Assembly: GCF_001704295.1 (NCBI RefSeq)
Contig: NZ_CP012334.1
Location: 5,468,084-5,532,083, forward strand
Direction of reading: 5' to 3'
Origin: Bordetella sp. H567
GTDB lineage: Bacteria; Pseudomonadota; Gammaproteobacteria; Burkholderiales; Burkholderiaceae_B
DNA length: 64,000 nucleotides
Positions 37,748 to 47,569 of this stretch are shown piece by piece (positions within the stretch are counted from its first letter, which is position 1; each line of letters opens with the position of its first letter). A program made the position numbers and the translations under genes. The notes under the pieces are model-generated. The model saw only the letters and a program-made list of their open reading frames with translations, searched no databases and was not told where the DNA came from.

Positions 37748-38113
37748 ATGAAAGCCATTGCGACTTCCCTGTTTGCTACGCTAGTCCTGATGGGCGGTGT
37801 CGCCCACGCGGATCCCACGATCGCCGGCGGCGGATACCCGGACGGCGCCGCCGGCACCCTGCTGGCAGGCAGTGCCGGATCCGACGACGCCGGCCACACC
37901 CTGCTGGCGGGCAGCGACGGATCCGACGATGCCGGCCATACCCTGCTGGCAGGCAACGACGGATCCGACGATGGGCGCCCCACCCTGCTGGCGGGAAGCG
38001 GCGGTACGGACGATACCGGCCAAACGATGCTGGCCGTAGGCGGGGATTCCGGTGATGCCGCCGGCACAATGCTGGCCACCGGCTCCGACGACGGCTCGAC
38101 CCAATTGGCCTGA
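37748..38113 (+). CDS. small secreted protein of 14-residue tandem repeats
   Basis: 121 residues from ATG 37748. A Sec signal peptide (MKAIATSLFATLVLMGGVAH) ends at AHA-DP. After a short stretch (TIAGGGYPDGAAG) six repeats of 14 residues fill the protein: TLLAGSAGSDDAGH, TLLAGSDGSDDAGH and four more divergent copies, encoded by 42-bp DNA repeats at 37856-38110. The spacing of Gly and Asp recalls calcium-binding turns, but it does not match the RTX nonapeptide. No family recognised. It lies directly after origin module B and just before a convergent marR gene. Confidence 0.75.
   Translation: MKAIATSLFATLVLMGGVAHADPTIAGGGYPDGAAGTLLAGSAGSDDAGHTLLAGSDGSDDAGHTLLAGNDGSDDGRPTLLAGSGGTDDTGQTMLAVGGDSGDAAGTMLATGSDDGSTQLA
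37856..38110 (+). repeat. six tandem 42-bp repeats in coding sequence
   Basis: Units start at 37856, 37898, 37940, 37982, 38024 and 38066. The first three are most alike; the last two are degenerate. Unit length is a multiple of three, so copy-number change would keep the frame. Confidence 0.85.
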
Positions 38114-38118
38114 CCGAG

Positions 38119-38637
38119 TCAGTTCTGCTGGAACGCGTCGGCGAATTCGTCGGAAAAAATGTCAGCGAGGGCCACGCGCAACGCGGCGGCTCGTTCAGCG
38201 CCGTAGGCGCGTTCGAACCGGTTCTGTGCCTGGCGCCATAAGCGCGTGGCTTCCGCCAACTTGCGCCGGCCTTCCGGCGTGAGCTGGACCCTGCGGCTGC
38301 GTCCATCGTGGGCGTCGCGGATTTGCACCAGGTAACCGTCGCGTTCCAACGGCTTGAGGTTGTGCGCCAGGGCGGAACGATCCAGCACCATGGCGTGCGC
38401 CAGTTCCGTCATGGTCGGCGTACCGGCACGGTCCACGTGCAGCAGGATGGATCGCTGGGACGACTTCAGGCCGGAAGGCGCAAGTACGCTGTCGTAAAGC
38501 TGCGTGACGCGCCGCGTGGCCTTGCGCAAGGCCACGCCGTTGCATACGCCTGGGTCTTTCAAGTCTGATTTCGGCATGGCAGGTAGGGGGCAGGCCCGGC
38601 ACGGCCGGGCGACGAACGCCTCAGCGCGTGCGCGCAT
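38119..38637 (-). CDS. MarR family transcriptional regulator
   Basis: 172 residues from ATG 38637, preceded by AAGGAGG; an internal ATG at 38577 is an alternative. The winged helix is typical: GLKSSQRSILLHVDRAGTPT, then LAHAMVLDRSALAHNLKPLE and the wing RDAHDGRSRRVQLTPEGRRK. The N-terminus has CRAC and a further Cys that might sense redox or metal. It is divergent from a MATE exporter and an inverted repeat lies in between, so it probably represses that pump and itself. Confidence 0.92.
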   Translation of the reverse strand: MRARAEAFVARPCRACPLPAMPKSDLKDPGVCNGVALRKATRRVTQLYDSVLAPSGLKSSQRSILLHVDRAGTPTMTELAHAMVLDRSALAHNLKPLERDGYLVQIRDAHDGRSRRVQLTPEGRRKLAEATRLWRQAQNRFERAYGAERAAALRVALADIFSDEFADAFQQN

Positions 38638-38677
38638 CGATTTTATTCCTCCTTTCCGCGTTGACGTTATGGGCACA

Positions 38678-38704
38678 TGCAAGTAAATTGGCCAGATACT
38701 TGCA
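38678..38704. promoter_or_regulatory. probable MarR operator
   Basis: Perfect inverted repeat TGCAAGTA (38678-38685) and TACTTGCA (38697-38704) with an 11-bp spacer, in the gap between the divergent marR and MATE genes. Size and position suit a MarR dimer. Confidence 0.75.
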
Positions 38705-38746
38705 TATGCCAGCAAATCCGTACATAGGCGTCACGCTCCTTCCGCC

Positions 38747-40141
38747 ATGACATCCGCTTCCCCCACCGCGACGGTGCCGGTCGCCAATCCCCGACTGCAA
38801 GCCATGCTGCAAGCGCCGGTGGCCGCAACGCTTGTGCGGCTGAGCTGGCCCAATATGTTGATGATGCTGGCGCAGTCTTCCACCGGCTTGATCGAGACCT
38901 GGTTTCTCGCCAAGCTCGGCACCGACGTTCTGGCCGGCGTCGCCGTGGTTGTCCCGGTGCTGATGCTGATGCAAAACATGTCGCAAGGCGCCATGGGCGG
39001 GGGGATTTCCTCCGCGATCGCCCGCGCGCTGGGCGCGGGCCGGCGCGAGGAGGCGAACCACCTGGTGCGACACGCCGTTGCGCTGAACGGGGGTATCGGC
39101 GCGGTGTTCACCGTGCTGCTGCTGGCTTTCGGCCGTCCGCTGTTTCATCTGCTGGGTGCGGACGGCCCCGCCCTGGATGCCGCCGCGGCCTACGGCCACG
39201 TGGTATTTGGCGGCTTGCCCTTGCTCTGGACCATGAATGCGCTGGCGAGCGTGATCCGCGGTACCGGAAACATGCTTGTGCCGGGTGCGGTGATCTGCGG
39301 CGGCGCGGTGTTGTTGATCCCGCTTTCGCCCTGCCTGATATTCGGCCTGGGGCCGTTGCCCCCACTGGGTGTGGTGGGCGGCGCCTGGGCCTTGCTGCTG
39401 TACTACATCGGTGGAACGCTGATCCTGGGCGCCTACTGCCTGGGCGGACGCAATCCGGCGCGACTGGTGCGTGGGGCGCTGCAATGGCCGATGATGCGCG
39501 GAATCCTGTCCGTGGGCGGCTTCGCCTGTCTGAATCCGGTATTGACGAACACCATCATCGCCGTAACCGGCGCGCTGGTCGGCGCCTACGGCGGAACAGC
39601 TGCGCTGGCCGGCTATGCGACGGCCGCCCGCCTGGAATATCTGCTGATGCCCCTCGCTTTCGGGCTGGGCGCGCCGATGGTGGCAATGGTGGGATCGAAT
39701 ATCGGCGCCGGGCAGAATGAAAGAGCACGGCGCATTGCGCTGGTAGGAGGCGCCATGGCGTTTGTGCTGGCCGAGGCCGTCGGCCTGATCGCCGCCGCGT
39801 TTCCCTACGCCTGGCTGCGCCTGTTCGGCACGGATGCGCATCTGCTGGAAGCGGGGGCGACGTATCTGCGCATCGTGGGCCCTTTCTATGGATTCTTCGC
39901 GCTGGGTTTTTCGCTCTATTTCGCCTCGCAGGGCGCCGGCAAGCTGAAATGGCCGCTGACCGCCGGCGCGCTGCGTCTGGCCCTATATGTCGGCGTCGGC
40001 GGCGCCCTGCTGGCGGCTTGCCATTCGCTGCCGGTCTTCTATGCCCTGGGCGCCATCGCGATGGTTACGTATGGATCGGTCGTGGTCTGGTCCGTGGCAT
40101 CGCGCACCTGGTTTCGCCAATCGGGCCGGATGGATGTTTGA
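38747..40141 (+). CDS. MATE family efflux transporter
   Basis: 464 residues with about 12 membrane segments in two similar halves. Family features include LVRLSWPNMLMMLAQSSTGL and ETWFLAKLGTDVLAG in the N-lobe and VNTIIA-like MTNTIIAVTGALVGAYG, AARLEYLLMPLAFGLGAPMV in the C-lobe. MATE pumps export drugs or metabolites using Na+ or H+. Expression is probably controlled by the divergent MarR protein. Confidence 0.93.
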   Translation: MTSASPTATVPVANPRLQAMLQAPVAATLVRLSWPNMLMMLAQSSTGLIETWFLAKLGTDVLAGVAVVVPVLMLMQNMSQGAMGGGISSAIARALGAGRREEANHLVRHAVALNGGIGAVFTVLLLAFGRPLFHLLGADGPALDAAAAYGHVVFGGLPLLWTMNALASVIRGTGNMLVPGAVICGGAVLLIPLSPCLIFGLGPLPPLGVVGGAWALLLYYIGGTLILGAYCLGGRNPARLVRGALQWPMMRGILSVGGFACLNPVLTNTIIAVTGALVGAYGGTAALAGYATAARLEYLLMPLAFGLGAPMVAMVGSNIGAGQNERARRIALVGGAMAFVLAEAVGLIAAAFPYAWLRLFGTDAHLLEAGATYLRIVGPFYGFFALGFSLYFASQGAGKLKWPLTAGALRLALYVGVGGALLAACHSLPVFYALGAIAMVTYGSVVVWSVASRTWFRQSGRMDV

Positions 40142-40260
40142 TAGGCCCCACGTTCAGTCGGTAATGACAGGCCAAGCGGCTGCGACGCCAGGTGCATAAT
40201 CCCTTCTGAACCATCCGGACCATCGCATATGGCCACGCATTTTCAGGAGGGGGCAGCGCA

Positions 40261-40941
40261 ATGAATGCACCGCATGAGATCGTCGACGAAGCCATCCGCT
40301 CACGCCGCAGCGTGCGTGGATTCCTGCCGACGCCCATACCCATGGAAACGATCAGGGAGATCCTGACCGTTGCGTCGTACGCCCCCAGCGGGAGCAATAT
40401 CCAGCCATGGAAAGTGCATGTGATCACCGGCCAGACCCGCGATGCCCTGTCGGCGGCCTTGCTGGATGCGCATGCGAACAACCAGCCGGAGACGCGCGAG
40501 TATCACTACTACCCGACCAAATGGCGCAGTCCTTATATCGAGCGGCGCCGGCAGACGGGCTGGGGCCTTTATTCCACCGTCGGTGTCGCCAAAGGCGACC
40601 GCGAAGGATCGGCGCGGCAGCATGGGCGTAACTATGCCTTCTTCGGCGCGCCGGTAGCCTTCATTTTCTGCATCGACAACGACCTGGAAAAGGGCAGCTG
40701 GCTGGACTTCGGCATGTTCCTGCAGAACATCATGGTGGCCGCGCGCGGCCGCGGACTGCATAGTTGCCCGCAGGCCGCACTGGCCAATTACCCCGATATC
40801 GTCAAGCCCTTGTTGGGCATCGGGCCGGACCAGACGCTGGTCTGCGGACTGTCGATGGGGTATGAGGACCCGGATTGCGTTGCCAACCGCTTCCGGCCAC
40901 CACGCATGGCCCTCGAAGAGTTTGTCACTCATCACGATTGA
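40261..40941 (+). CDS. nitroreductase family protein
   Basis: 226 residues with a strong ribosome site (CAGGAGGGGGCAG). The FMN-binding fold is clear: IRSRRSVRGFLPTPIP, ASYAPSGSNIQPWKVHVITG at the N-terminus, FGMFLQNIMVAARGRGLHSC in the middle and VCGLSMGYEDPD near the end. Such enzymes reduce nitroaromatics, quinones or enones with NAD(P)H. It ends 27 nt before the convergent MFS gene. Confidence 0.94.
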   Translation: MNAPHEIVDEAIRSRRSVRGFLPTPIPMETIREILTVASYAPSGSNIQPWKVHVITGQTRDALSAALLDAHANNQPETREYHYYPTKWRSPYIERRRQTGWGLYSTVGVAKGDREGSARQHGRNYAFFGAPVAFIFCIDNDLEKGSWLDFGMFLQNIMVAARGRGLHSCPQAALANYPDIVKPLLGIGPDQTLVCGLSMGYEDPDCVANRFRPPRMALEEFVTHHD

Positions 40942-40968
40942 GCGCACCGAACGCTGCCGCGTTCGCCG

Positions 40969-42183
40969 CTAGGCCGGAACGGCGGCACGCCGCGGCCGCA
41001 GTCCCAATAGGACCAGCACGGTTGCGATCAGCAAGGTCAGCCCGCTGCCCGTAAAGACTCCGAGCGCGCCGCTCAGGTCGAAGACCGCGCCGCCTGCCGC
41101 GGCCCCAAGCGCGATCGCGAGCTGGACGGCCGCCACGATAAGCCCGCCCGCGCTTTCGGCTTCGTCCGGCACGTTGCGTGTGATCCAGGTGGACCATCCC
41201 ACCGGCACCGTGCCGAACGCGAAGCCCCACAAGGCCACCATGGCTGAATCCGCGTAAGGTGCGCTGCCTGATGCGGCCAGCCCCAGGCCCAGGGTGCCCA
41301 TCAACAGGGGCATCAGTGCCAGGGTCAGGCGCAGGTTGCGTTCCAGCATGAAGCCCGCCGCGGACGTGCCGATGAAGTTGGCGACGCCAAAGCCCAGCAG
41401 GATGGCAGACAGCGCGTTTACCCCGACGCCGGTGACGGTCTCCAGGAAGGGCCGCAAGTACGTGAAGAAGGCAAAGTGCCCGGTGAACACGAGAATGACG
41501 GCGAACATTCCCCAGCCGATACCCGGGCGCTTCAATACATCCAGCAGGGTGCCCAGCCGGGTATGGCCGCTGGGCGCCATGCGCGGCAGTGTCGCCAGCT
41601 GCCAGAGCAAGGCAAGCACGCCCAGCGCGGTCGCCAGCAGGAATACGTTGCGCCAGCCGATGAGACCGCCCAGGTAGCTGCCGACCGGCGCCGCGACGAT
41701 CGTGGCCGCCGATACGCCGCTGAACATGATGGACAGCGCGCGCGGAATCATGTGCTCCGGCACGAGCCGCATGGCGGTAGCCGCGGACATCGTCCAGAAC
41801 CCGCCGATGGCGATGCCGAGCAGGACACGACCCAGCAGCAATGCCGGCAGGCTGGGCGCGAAGGCAACCAGCAGATTGGAGGCGATCAGCAGCATGGAGA
41901 ACGCCAGCAACACATGCCGCCGGTCGATGCGCCGCGTGGCGGTCGCGATCAAGAGACTGGTGATCAACGCGACGGCGGCGGTCGCGGTGACGGCTTGGCC
42001 GGCCACGCCTTCGGTCACCTTCAAGTCCGCGGCCATGGGTGTGAGCAGGCTGGCGGGCAGGAATTCCGCCGTCACCAGCCCGAATACGCCTAAGGACATC
42101 GAAAACACCGCCTGCCAGGCCGGCCGTTCCGGCGAACGGCCTGGTTCATTGAGGGCGGTGATGGCTGCTTCGCCTGTATGCAT
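40969..42183 (-). CDS. MFS transporter, drug:H+ antiporter-1 (AraJ-like) type
   Basis: 404 residues from ATG 42183 (MHTGEAAITALNEPG) with AGGGAT upstream. Twelve membrane segments are apparent; the A-type loop motif reads ATRRIDRRHVLLAFS and the motif after TM5 GSYLGGLIGWRNVF is typical of the DHA1 group. Likely exports sugars, drugs or aromatic compounds. Divergent from an araC-type gene 77 nt away, which probably regulates it. Confidence 0.92.
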   Translation of the reverse strand: MHTGEAAITALNEPGRSPERPAWQAVFSMSLGVFGLVTAEFLPASLLTPMAADLKVTEGVAGQAVTATAAVALITSLLIATATRRIDRRHVLLAFSMLLIASNLLVAFAPSLPALLLGRVLLGIAIGGFWTMSAATAMRLVPEHMIPRALSIMFSGVSAATIVAAPVGSYLGGLIGWRNVFLLATALGVLALLWQLATLPRMAPSGHTRLGTLLDVLKRPGIGWGMFAVILVFTGHFAFFTYLRPFLETVTGVGVNALSAILLGFGVANFIGTSAAGFMLERNLRLTLALMPLLMGTLGLGLAASGSAPYADSAMVALWGFAFGTVPVGWSTWITRNVPDEAESAGGLIVAAVQLAIALGAAAGGAVFDLSGALGVFTGSGLTLLIATVLVLLGLRPRRAAVPA

Positions 42184-42260
42184 GTTGATCCCTGGGAAAA
42201 CTTTCAATGGTAGGCAGAATAAGCTAGAGTTCCCGGACGATCCATGCCGTGGACTCCGGA

Positions 42261-43259
42261 ATGTTTGATCAAAAATCCGCCACCTCCGAAGACGGCGCCG
42301 AGGCACGCAGGTCGGGTGACCTGGTCAGCGAGCTTTTGCTGGGCATGCGCCTGTACGGTGTCCAGTACCGCCGCATGCAGTTCACACCGCCCTTCGGTAT
42401 TGCGTTCACCGCCGCGGCCGGCCGCGCGCAGTTCCATTTCATTGCGCGCGGCCCAGTCTTCCTGCGCACGGCAAGCGGCAACCTGCATCGCCTGGAGACC
42501 GGGGACGCGGTGCTGCTGCCGCACGGCCGCGCGCATGAGCTGCTGTCCGAGCCGGCGCTGGGTGCGCGTGACATCGCCACCTTCGATACGCTGCGGCTGT
42601 GTGAAACGGTCTGCGCCGTCGTGGCTGCCAGCGATGCCTGCGACCGCTCGCGCGACGCGCTTATCTTCAGCGGCTGCATGGAGTTCGACCTGGGCGGCAT
42701 GCACCCGCTGGTGGCCTGGATGCCGGAGGTCATGCGGGTCGACACGCTGCTGGCGCGGTATCCGGAAATCCTGCCCATGCTGGAAGCGATGGCGCGCGAG
42801 TCGCGCGAGGAACGCGCCGGCTATGCCGCAATCCTTGCGCGGCTGGCGGACGTGGTGTCGGCCTTCATCGTGCGCGGTTGGGCGGAGTGCGGCTGCGGCG
42901 ATGCCACCGGCTGGGTGCAAGCCCTGCGCGATCCGCGCCTGGGCCGGGCCATCGTGGCGATGCATCGCGATCCCGGCCGCGACTGGACCGTCGCCGAGCT
43001 GGCGGCGCAGATGGGGAGCTCCCGGTCCGTATTCGCGGAGCGCTTCCTGGCCGTGACGGGCATGACGCCGCTGCGTTACCTGACCGAGCTACGCATGCGG
43101 CTGGCGGCACAGTGGATACGCGATGGCCGTACGTCGATCGAAGGCGCGGCGTATGAACTCGGATATGGGTCCCAGGCCGCGTTCAGCCGGGCATTCAAGC
43201 GGGTCGTGGGATACACGCCGGCCGCGGCGCGCGGTGCCGGTCAAGCGGGTGCCCATTAA
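42261..43259 (+). CDS. AraC family transcriptional regulator
   Basis: 332 residues from ATG 42261; an in-frame GTG at 42249 is a close alternative. The N-terminal half is a cupin sensor (QFHFIARGPVFLRT, LETGDAVLLPHGRAHEL). The C-terminal 100 residues carry two helix-turn-helix motifs: VAELAAQMGSSRSVFAERFL and IEGAAYELGYGSQAAFSRAF. The cupin_6-type regulators often control a neighbouring transporter or oxidoreductase; here a divergent MFS gene fits. Confidence 0.93.
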   Translation: MFDQKSATSEDGAEARRSGDLVSELLLGMRLYGVQYRRMQFTPPFGIAFTAAAGRAQFHFIARGPVFLRTASGNLHRLETGDAVLLPHGRAHELLSEPALGARDIATFDTLRLCETVCAVVAASDACDRSRDALIFSGCMEFDLGGMHPLVAWMPEVMRVDTLLARYPEILPMLEAMARESREERAGYAAILARLADVVSAFIVRGWAECGCGDATGWVQALRDPRLGRAIVAMHRDPGRDWTVAELAAQMGSSRSVFAERFLAVTGMTPLRYLTELRMRLAAQWIRDGRTSIEGAAYELGYGSQAAFSRAFKRVVGYTPAAARGAGQAGAH

Positions 43260-43822
43260 GCGGGTGCGGGAAGCCGGCGCCAAAGGGCGTGCTGCTTCGC
43301 ATGCCCAGTGCCGAAGCAGTCCAAGCCATCGATGTTGAGACCGCGGACGCCCAGGTAAGCAGCCAATGGGCGGCATGGAAAGCGTACACGCATCCGTCCA
43401 ACAAATGCTGAACGGTCGTCGGGGGCGATAGGGCTACCCGATCTCGTACCGCTCCTGGTGGATCTATCGGCCAACAGGAGCGATATTGGTGCGCGTCCTT
43501 GCGCCCGGCCCAGATTGATCCGCGCTTTCGATGGCCATGCGCGGTGCGGGCCGCGGCGCCGTCGCAACCGCCTGCCGGAACATCAGGCACAGGCCGTAGA
43601 CGACCCGTCGACACGCCTCGGGGCAAGCGCAGGCAAGGCGGCCCAGGCTGGACGAGAGCGACCGGTAATTAGCGCCTGGAGTTTTCAACGGTCCGGCGTT
43701 CCGGACGTAGCTCCTGTTTGATACGCTGTCGCGGTACGCCGGTATCTCCCGGCGGCGGGCCGTAGCGAAGATGGTCGCGGCACATCGCCTCGGCACCGCG
43801 TTGCGGCAATGGAAGCGTGTCA
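43260..43822. other. intergenic region before the FUSC gene
   Basis: 563 bp with no gene I can support. A GTCCGG-CGTT-CCGGAC hairpin lies at 43691-43706. The region could be a decayed gene, but no frame shows recognisable similarity. Confidence 0.5.
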
Positions 43823-45943
43823 ATGTTGGCGTTACACCGATTTCATCTTGCGTTGAATGCCGCGCGCCGCGCGGCGACTCGCATGCGACCGGCCTGGATC
43901 GTTTCGTTTTCGATCGCGGATGCGAATTTCTCCGACGGCCTGCGGGCGGCCTGCGCGTCCACGGCCATGCTGGTGGCGGGATATCTGCTGCACGATACAC
44001 CGCTGTTCGCGTGGGCCGCGATCGGCGCCTTCTGGACCTGCTTGGCCGACGCGCCTGCATCCCGCGCGCACCGGCTGGCATCGATGGCCGGCTTTTCGCT
44101 CCTGTCGGCCATCCTGGGCGGCGTTACGGCCTTCGCATCCGGATGGGGGACGTTGCCGGCGCTTGGCGTCATCATGGTTTTTTCGTTGGCCGCCGGCCTT
44201 TCGTCGATTTATTCGGCGTCCGTCTACCAAGTCGCCATTCTGGTCGCCACGGCCTGCGTCGTGATGGCTGATCATCCCTTATATGGCGCCATCGATGGCG
44301 TGCCGTTCCTGGCGACGTACTTCATCGGCTGCGCCTTTGCGACGGGACTCAGTTTCACGGTGTGGCGGATTCATCCCCTGGCACCCGCGCGGCGTGCCGC
44401 GGGACTGGTGTATTCAAGTTTGTCGGAACTCGCGCGCGACAACGGCCGGCTGCTACGCGCGGTGGACGTGGATCGCGCGCAATGGGCCGCGCATGCCTCC
44501 GAGCTGCGTTCGCTGACACGGAGGACCATAGAGGGCGCGCGCAAGGCGCTTTGCCTGGTGCCGATGTCCAGGCGCGGCGACGGCGGTGGTTACGCGGACC
44601 TTTGCATGGCTGCGTCACACGCCGAGCGCATTTTCGATTACCTCATCGCCGTGGCACATGCCGCCGAGTACGCCGTCACCGACCGGCGCACGCGCCGAAG
44701 AGCCGCGCGCGCACTGACCGCGATGGCCGAGGTATTGGGGCGCATCGGGCACGCGTTGGAACACGGGCCGGCGCCTTATCCGAAGCCGATGCGTGAGCGG
44801 CTCGCGGGACTCTCCACACACGTGCGCGGGCTCGTGCAGCGGCCGCTCGTTTTCGACGCGGCGGATATCGATATGCCTTGGCCGGCCACGGCGGAGGAGT
44901 CGCCGTTGAAGACGGTCCGGCAGGTTCTCCAGGCCGCGATCGTTGTACTGCGTGAAAACATGACGCCGTCGTCCGCGGGGCTGCGGCATGCCGCTCGCCT
45001 GGCTGTCGTGGTGGGCATGGCCTTCGTGGCGGTGCGGGCGCTGAAGCTGCCCTTCGGCTATTGGGCCACCATGGCAACACTGTTGGTGTTGCAACCTTCG
45101 GTCGGCAGTACCTGGCCGCGCAGCCTGGACAGGGCGGTAGGCTCCATCATCGGTGCCGTCATCGCCGCGGCGCTCGGCGTCGTGGTGCATACGCCGCTTG
45201 CATTGTCGCTGGTCGTGTTTCCGCTGATATGCCTGACGATGGCATTGCGCAAGGTCGGCTATATCCTGTATGTGATTTTCCTGACCCCGACGTTTGTACT
45301 GGTCACGGACTTGGCGTCCCCCGCCAATGAATTGCTCTACTCCGCGACTCGCTTGGGCAACAACATACTGGGCGTGGTGCTGGCCCTGTTGGGGACTTAT
45401 CTGCTTTGGCCCAAGCGCGATGCGGACTATCTGCCGGATGCCTTAGCCGACGCGGTGGCGGCCAATCTGCAATATCTGAGGCTTTCCCTTTACGCGGGCA
45501 AGGTTTCCCACGCCGAATGCGAGGCCGCACGCCGCGCTGCCGGTCTGGCGAGCAACCGGCTGGAGCAGACGTACAAGCTGGCAAGGCTGGAGCAGCTCAA
45601 GCTGATCAGCCAGGACCGGCAGACGGCCGAAATCGCGGCGCTGCTGCGCGGCATCGCGGGCGCGGCAAGCCAGGCTCGCCTGCTGCCAGGCGATGCCCTG
45701 CCGGACGGCGAATTCGTGTCATGGGTGGACTTAACCGTGGACGCCGTCTTGCTTGCGCGAAGCAGAGGTACTGACCATGCCGCTTCGGCTGGCCTGGTAG
45801 AACGGCTGCCGGCGCCTTCAGTGGAAGGGCGGACGGCGCTGGAGTCGGTCGTGGCCACGCAGTTGACGCAGTTGTCGGCGCTGTTGACCAAGCGCTTTTC
45901 CGCGATCGGCACGCCATCGAAATCCTCTCGCGCGCCTGCGTGA
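43823..45943 (+). CDS. FUSC family inner-membrane protein (aromatic acid exporter-like)
   Basis: 706 residues from ATG 43823, which has GGAAG at 7-nt spacing. Two clusters of about six membrane segments (residues 25-180 and 395-540) are each followed by a soluble helical domain, the FUSC/YccS/AaeB layout. The second cluster begins with FGYWATMATLLVLQPSVGST, a family hallmark. The substrate is unknown; relatives export hydroxylated aromatic acids. No outer partner (HlyD or NodT type) is adjacent, so it is either solitary or works with distant genes. Confidence 0.9.
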   Translation: MLALHRFHLALNAARRAATRMRPAWIVSFSIADANFSDGLRAACASTAMLVAGYLLHDTPLFAWAAIGAFWTCLADAPASRAHRLASMAGFSLLSAILGGVTAFASGWGTLPALGVIMVFSLAAGLSSIYSASVYQVAILVATACVVMADHPLYGAIDGVPFLATYFIGCAFATGLSFTVWRIHPLAPARRAAGLVYSSLSELARDNGRLLRAVDVDRAQWAAHASELRSLTRRTIEGARKALCLVPMSRRGDGGGYADLCMAASHAERIFDYLIAVAHAAEYAVTDRRTRRRAARALTAMAEVLGRIGHALEHGPAPYPKPMRERLAGLSTHVRGLVQRPLVFDAADIDMPWPATAEESPLKTVRQVLQAAIVVLRENMTPSSAGLRHAARLAVVVGMAFVAVRALKLPFGYWATMATLLVLQPSVGSTWPRSLDRAVGSIIGAVIAAALGVVVHTPLALSLVVFPLICLTMALRKVGYILYVIFLTPTFVLVTDLASPANELLYSATRLGNNILGVVLALLGTYLLWPKRDADYLPDALADAVAANLQYLRLSLYAGKVSHAECEAARRAAGLASNRLEQTYKLARLEQLKLISQDRQTAEIAALLRGIAGAASQARLLPGDALPDGEFVSWVDLTVDAVLLARSRGTDHAASAGLVERLPAPSVEGRTALESVVATQLTQLSALLTKRFSAIGTPSKSSRAPA

Positions 45944-46047
45944 CGGCACCCGGGCGCGACCCTACCGTCCAGGTGAGAGCGTCAACGAGGGTTCTTCTCT
46001 TCGTTGGGGCCCGCGATGATGATGATCTTTTTATCCATCCGTTGGAT

Positions 46048-47463
46048 TCACTTTCCAATACAGAAGCGGGAAAAAATTTCTCCCAGCAAATCGTCGCTGG
46101 TGAATTCACCGGTGATCGAGGACAGGCTTTCATGCGCAAGCCGCAGCTCTTCCGCGAACAGGTCCAATACACGATCGTCCTGCGCGGCGTGCGTCGCCGC
46201 GATGGCCAGGTGTTCCTCGGCTTGCTGCAGGGCGCGCAGGTGGCGTTCGCGGGCCAGCCAAGGCGATTCCGCGCCAGGGTTCCAGCCGGCAATGTCCAGC
46301 AGCGCCTTGCGCAGGGCGTCCAGGCCCGTGCCGGTGCGCGCGGAGATATGGAGTACGGCGTTGTCCGGCGCCGTGGCATCGGCGTTCCGCGCCGCGATAC
46401 GCGCCTTGTTGTCGGCGACACGCGCATCGTCCGCGGCGACCAGGTCGATCTTGTTCACGACCTTCATCACCGGCGTGCCGGGCGGCAGCCGCGCGGCGAT
46501 GCCGGCGTCCAGGGCTTCTTCGCCCTCCGCCGTGGCATCCTGCAGATGCAAAATAACGTCGGCCCTTTCAATTTCCTGCCAGGTGCGCGCGATGCCGATC
46601 TGCTCTACCGGGTCATCGGTTTCTCGCAAGCCCGCCGTGTCCACGATGTGAAGCGGGATACCGTCCAGATGGATTTCCTGCACCACTTTGTCGCGCGTGG
46701 TGCCGGCGATGGGGGTGACGATGGCGATTTCGTCGCCCGCCAGGGCATTCAATAGACTGGATTTCCCCACGTTGGGCCGGCCGGCCAGCACCACGTGCAG
46801 GCCCTCGCGCAGGATCACACCCTGGCGTGTCTGCGCGATGATGCGGCGCAGGTCCGTGGACAGCGCTTCCAGCGTCGGCCTGGCCTGGTACTTTTCCAGG
46901 AAATCGATCTCCTCTTCCGGGAAATCCAGGGTGGCCTCCACCAGCATGCGCAGGTGCACGATGCGGTCCGCCAGCGCGTTGACCTGGCGGGAGAAGACGC
47001 CCGACAGCGAAGCCATCGCCCCGCGCGCCGCCGCCTCCGACGTCGCCTCGATCAAGTCGGCGACGGCTTCGGCCTGCGCCAGGTCGATGCGCCCGTTCAG
47101 AAACGCGCGCTGCGTGAATTCGCCCGGTTCGGCGATCCGCAGGCCCATCTCGCGCCCCGCATCCAGGCACAGCTGCAGCACGCGCCGCAGCACGGCCGGG
47201 CCGCCGTGTCCCTGAAGTTCGAGCACGTCTTCGCCCGTATAGGAATGCGGCCCCGGAAAGAACAGCGCGATGCCTTCGTCCAGCACCTCGCCTTCGGCGG
47301 TCTGGAAGGGCAGCAGGTGCGCATGCCGGGCGATCAGCTCGCCCTGGAAAAGACGACGCACCAGTATGGACAGGGACGCACCGGAAACGCGCACGATACC
47401 CACGCCGCCCCGCCCGGGCGCTGTGGCGATCGCCGCGATGGGCACGGATGCTATGGGGGACAT
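46048..47463 (-). CDS. mnmE: tRNA modification GTPase MnmE (TrmE)
   Basis: 471 residues from ATG 47463. The N-terminal tetrahydrofolate-binding domain ([20 protein letters not shown]), the inserted G domain with [14 protein letters not shown] (about residue 225), [10 protein letters not shown] and NKIDLV, and the C-terminal FCIGK with the catalytic Cys are all present. It works with MnmG on tRNA U34. Here it is separated from yidC by about 14 kb and from mnmG by about 14 kb, unlike the compact order in many genomes. Confidence 0.98.
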   Translation of the reverse strand: MSPIASVPIAAIATAPGRGGVGIVRVSGASLSILVRRLFQGELIARHAHLLPFQTAEGEVLDEGIALFFPGPHSYTGEDVLELQGHGGPAVLRRVLQLCLDAGREMGLRIAEPGEFTQRAFLNGRIDLAQAEAVADLIEATSEAAARGAMASLSGVFSRQVNALADRIVHLRMLVEATLDFPEEEIDFLEKYQARPTLEALSTDLRRIIAQTRQGVILREGLHVVLAGRPNVGKSSLLNALAGDEIAIVTPIAGTTRDKVVQEIHLDGIPLHIVDTAGLRETDDPVEQIGIARTWQEIERADVILHLQDATAEGEEALDAGIAARLPPGTPVMKVVNKIDLVAADDARVADNKARIAARNADATAPDNAVLHISARTGTGLDALRKALLDIAGWNPGAESPWLARERHLRALQQAEEHLAIAATHAAQDDRVLDLFAEELRLAHESLSSITGEFTSDDLLGEIFSRFCIGK

Positions 47464-47569
47464 ATAACCGGATCGACTAGGCAATAAGGGAATATAACCG
47501 TTGCGCGAGGCATCTTTGCTGGGTATGTTGCGCCGTGGAGTTCAAGTACAACTTGATCAGGAGCTATTT

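Noticed and set aside
37856-38110. Direct repeats as a CRISPR array
   Set aside because: The 42-bp units are adjacent without spacers and encode an in-frame protein repeat.
37748-38113. RTX calcium-binding toxin repeats
   Set aside because: The unit is 14 residues and lacks the nonapeptide pattern GGxGxDxUx; there is a Sec signal rather than a type I secretion signal.
43260-43822. Pseudogene before the FUSC gene
   Set aside because: Several broken frames exist but none translates to a recognisable family, so decay cannot be shown.
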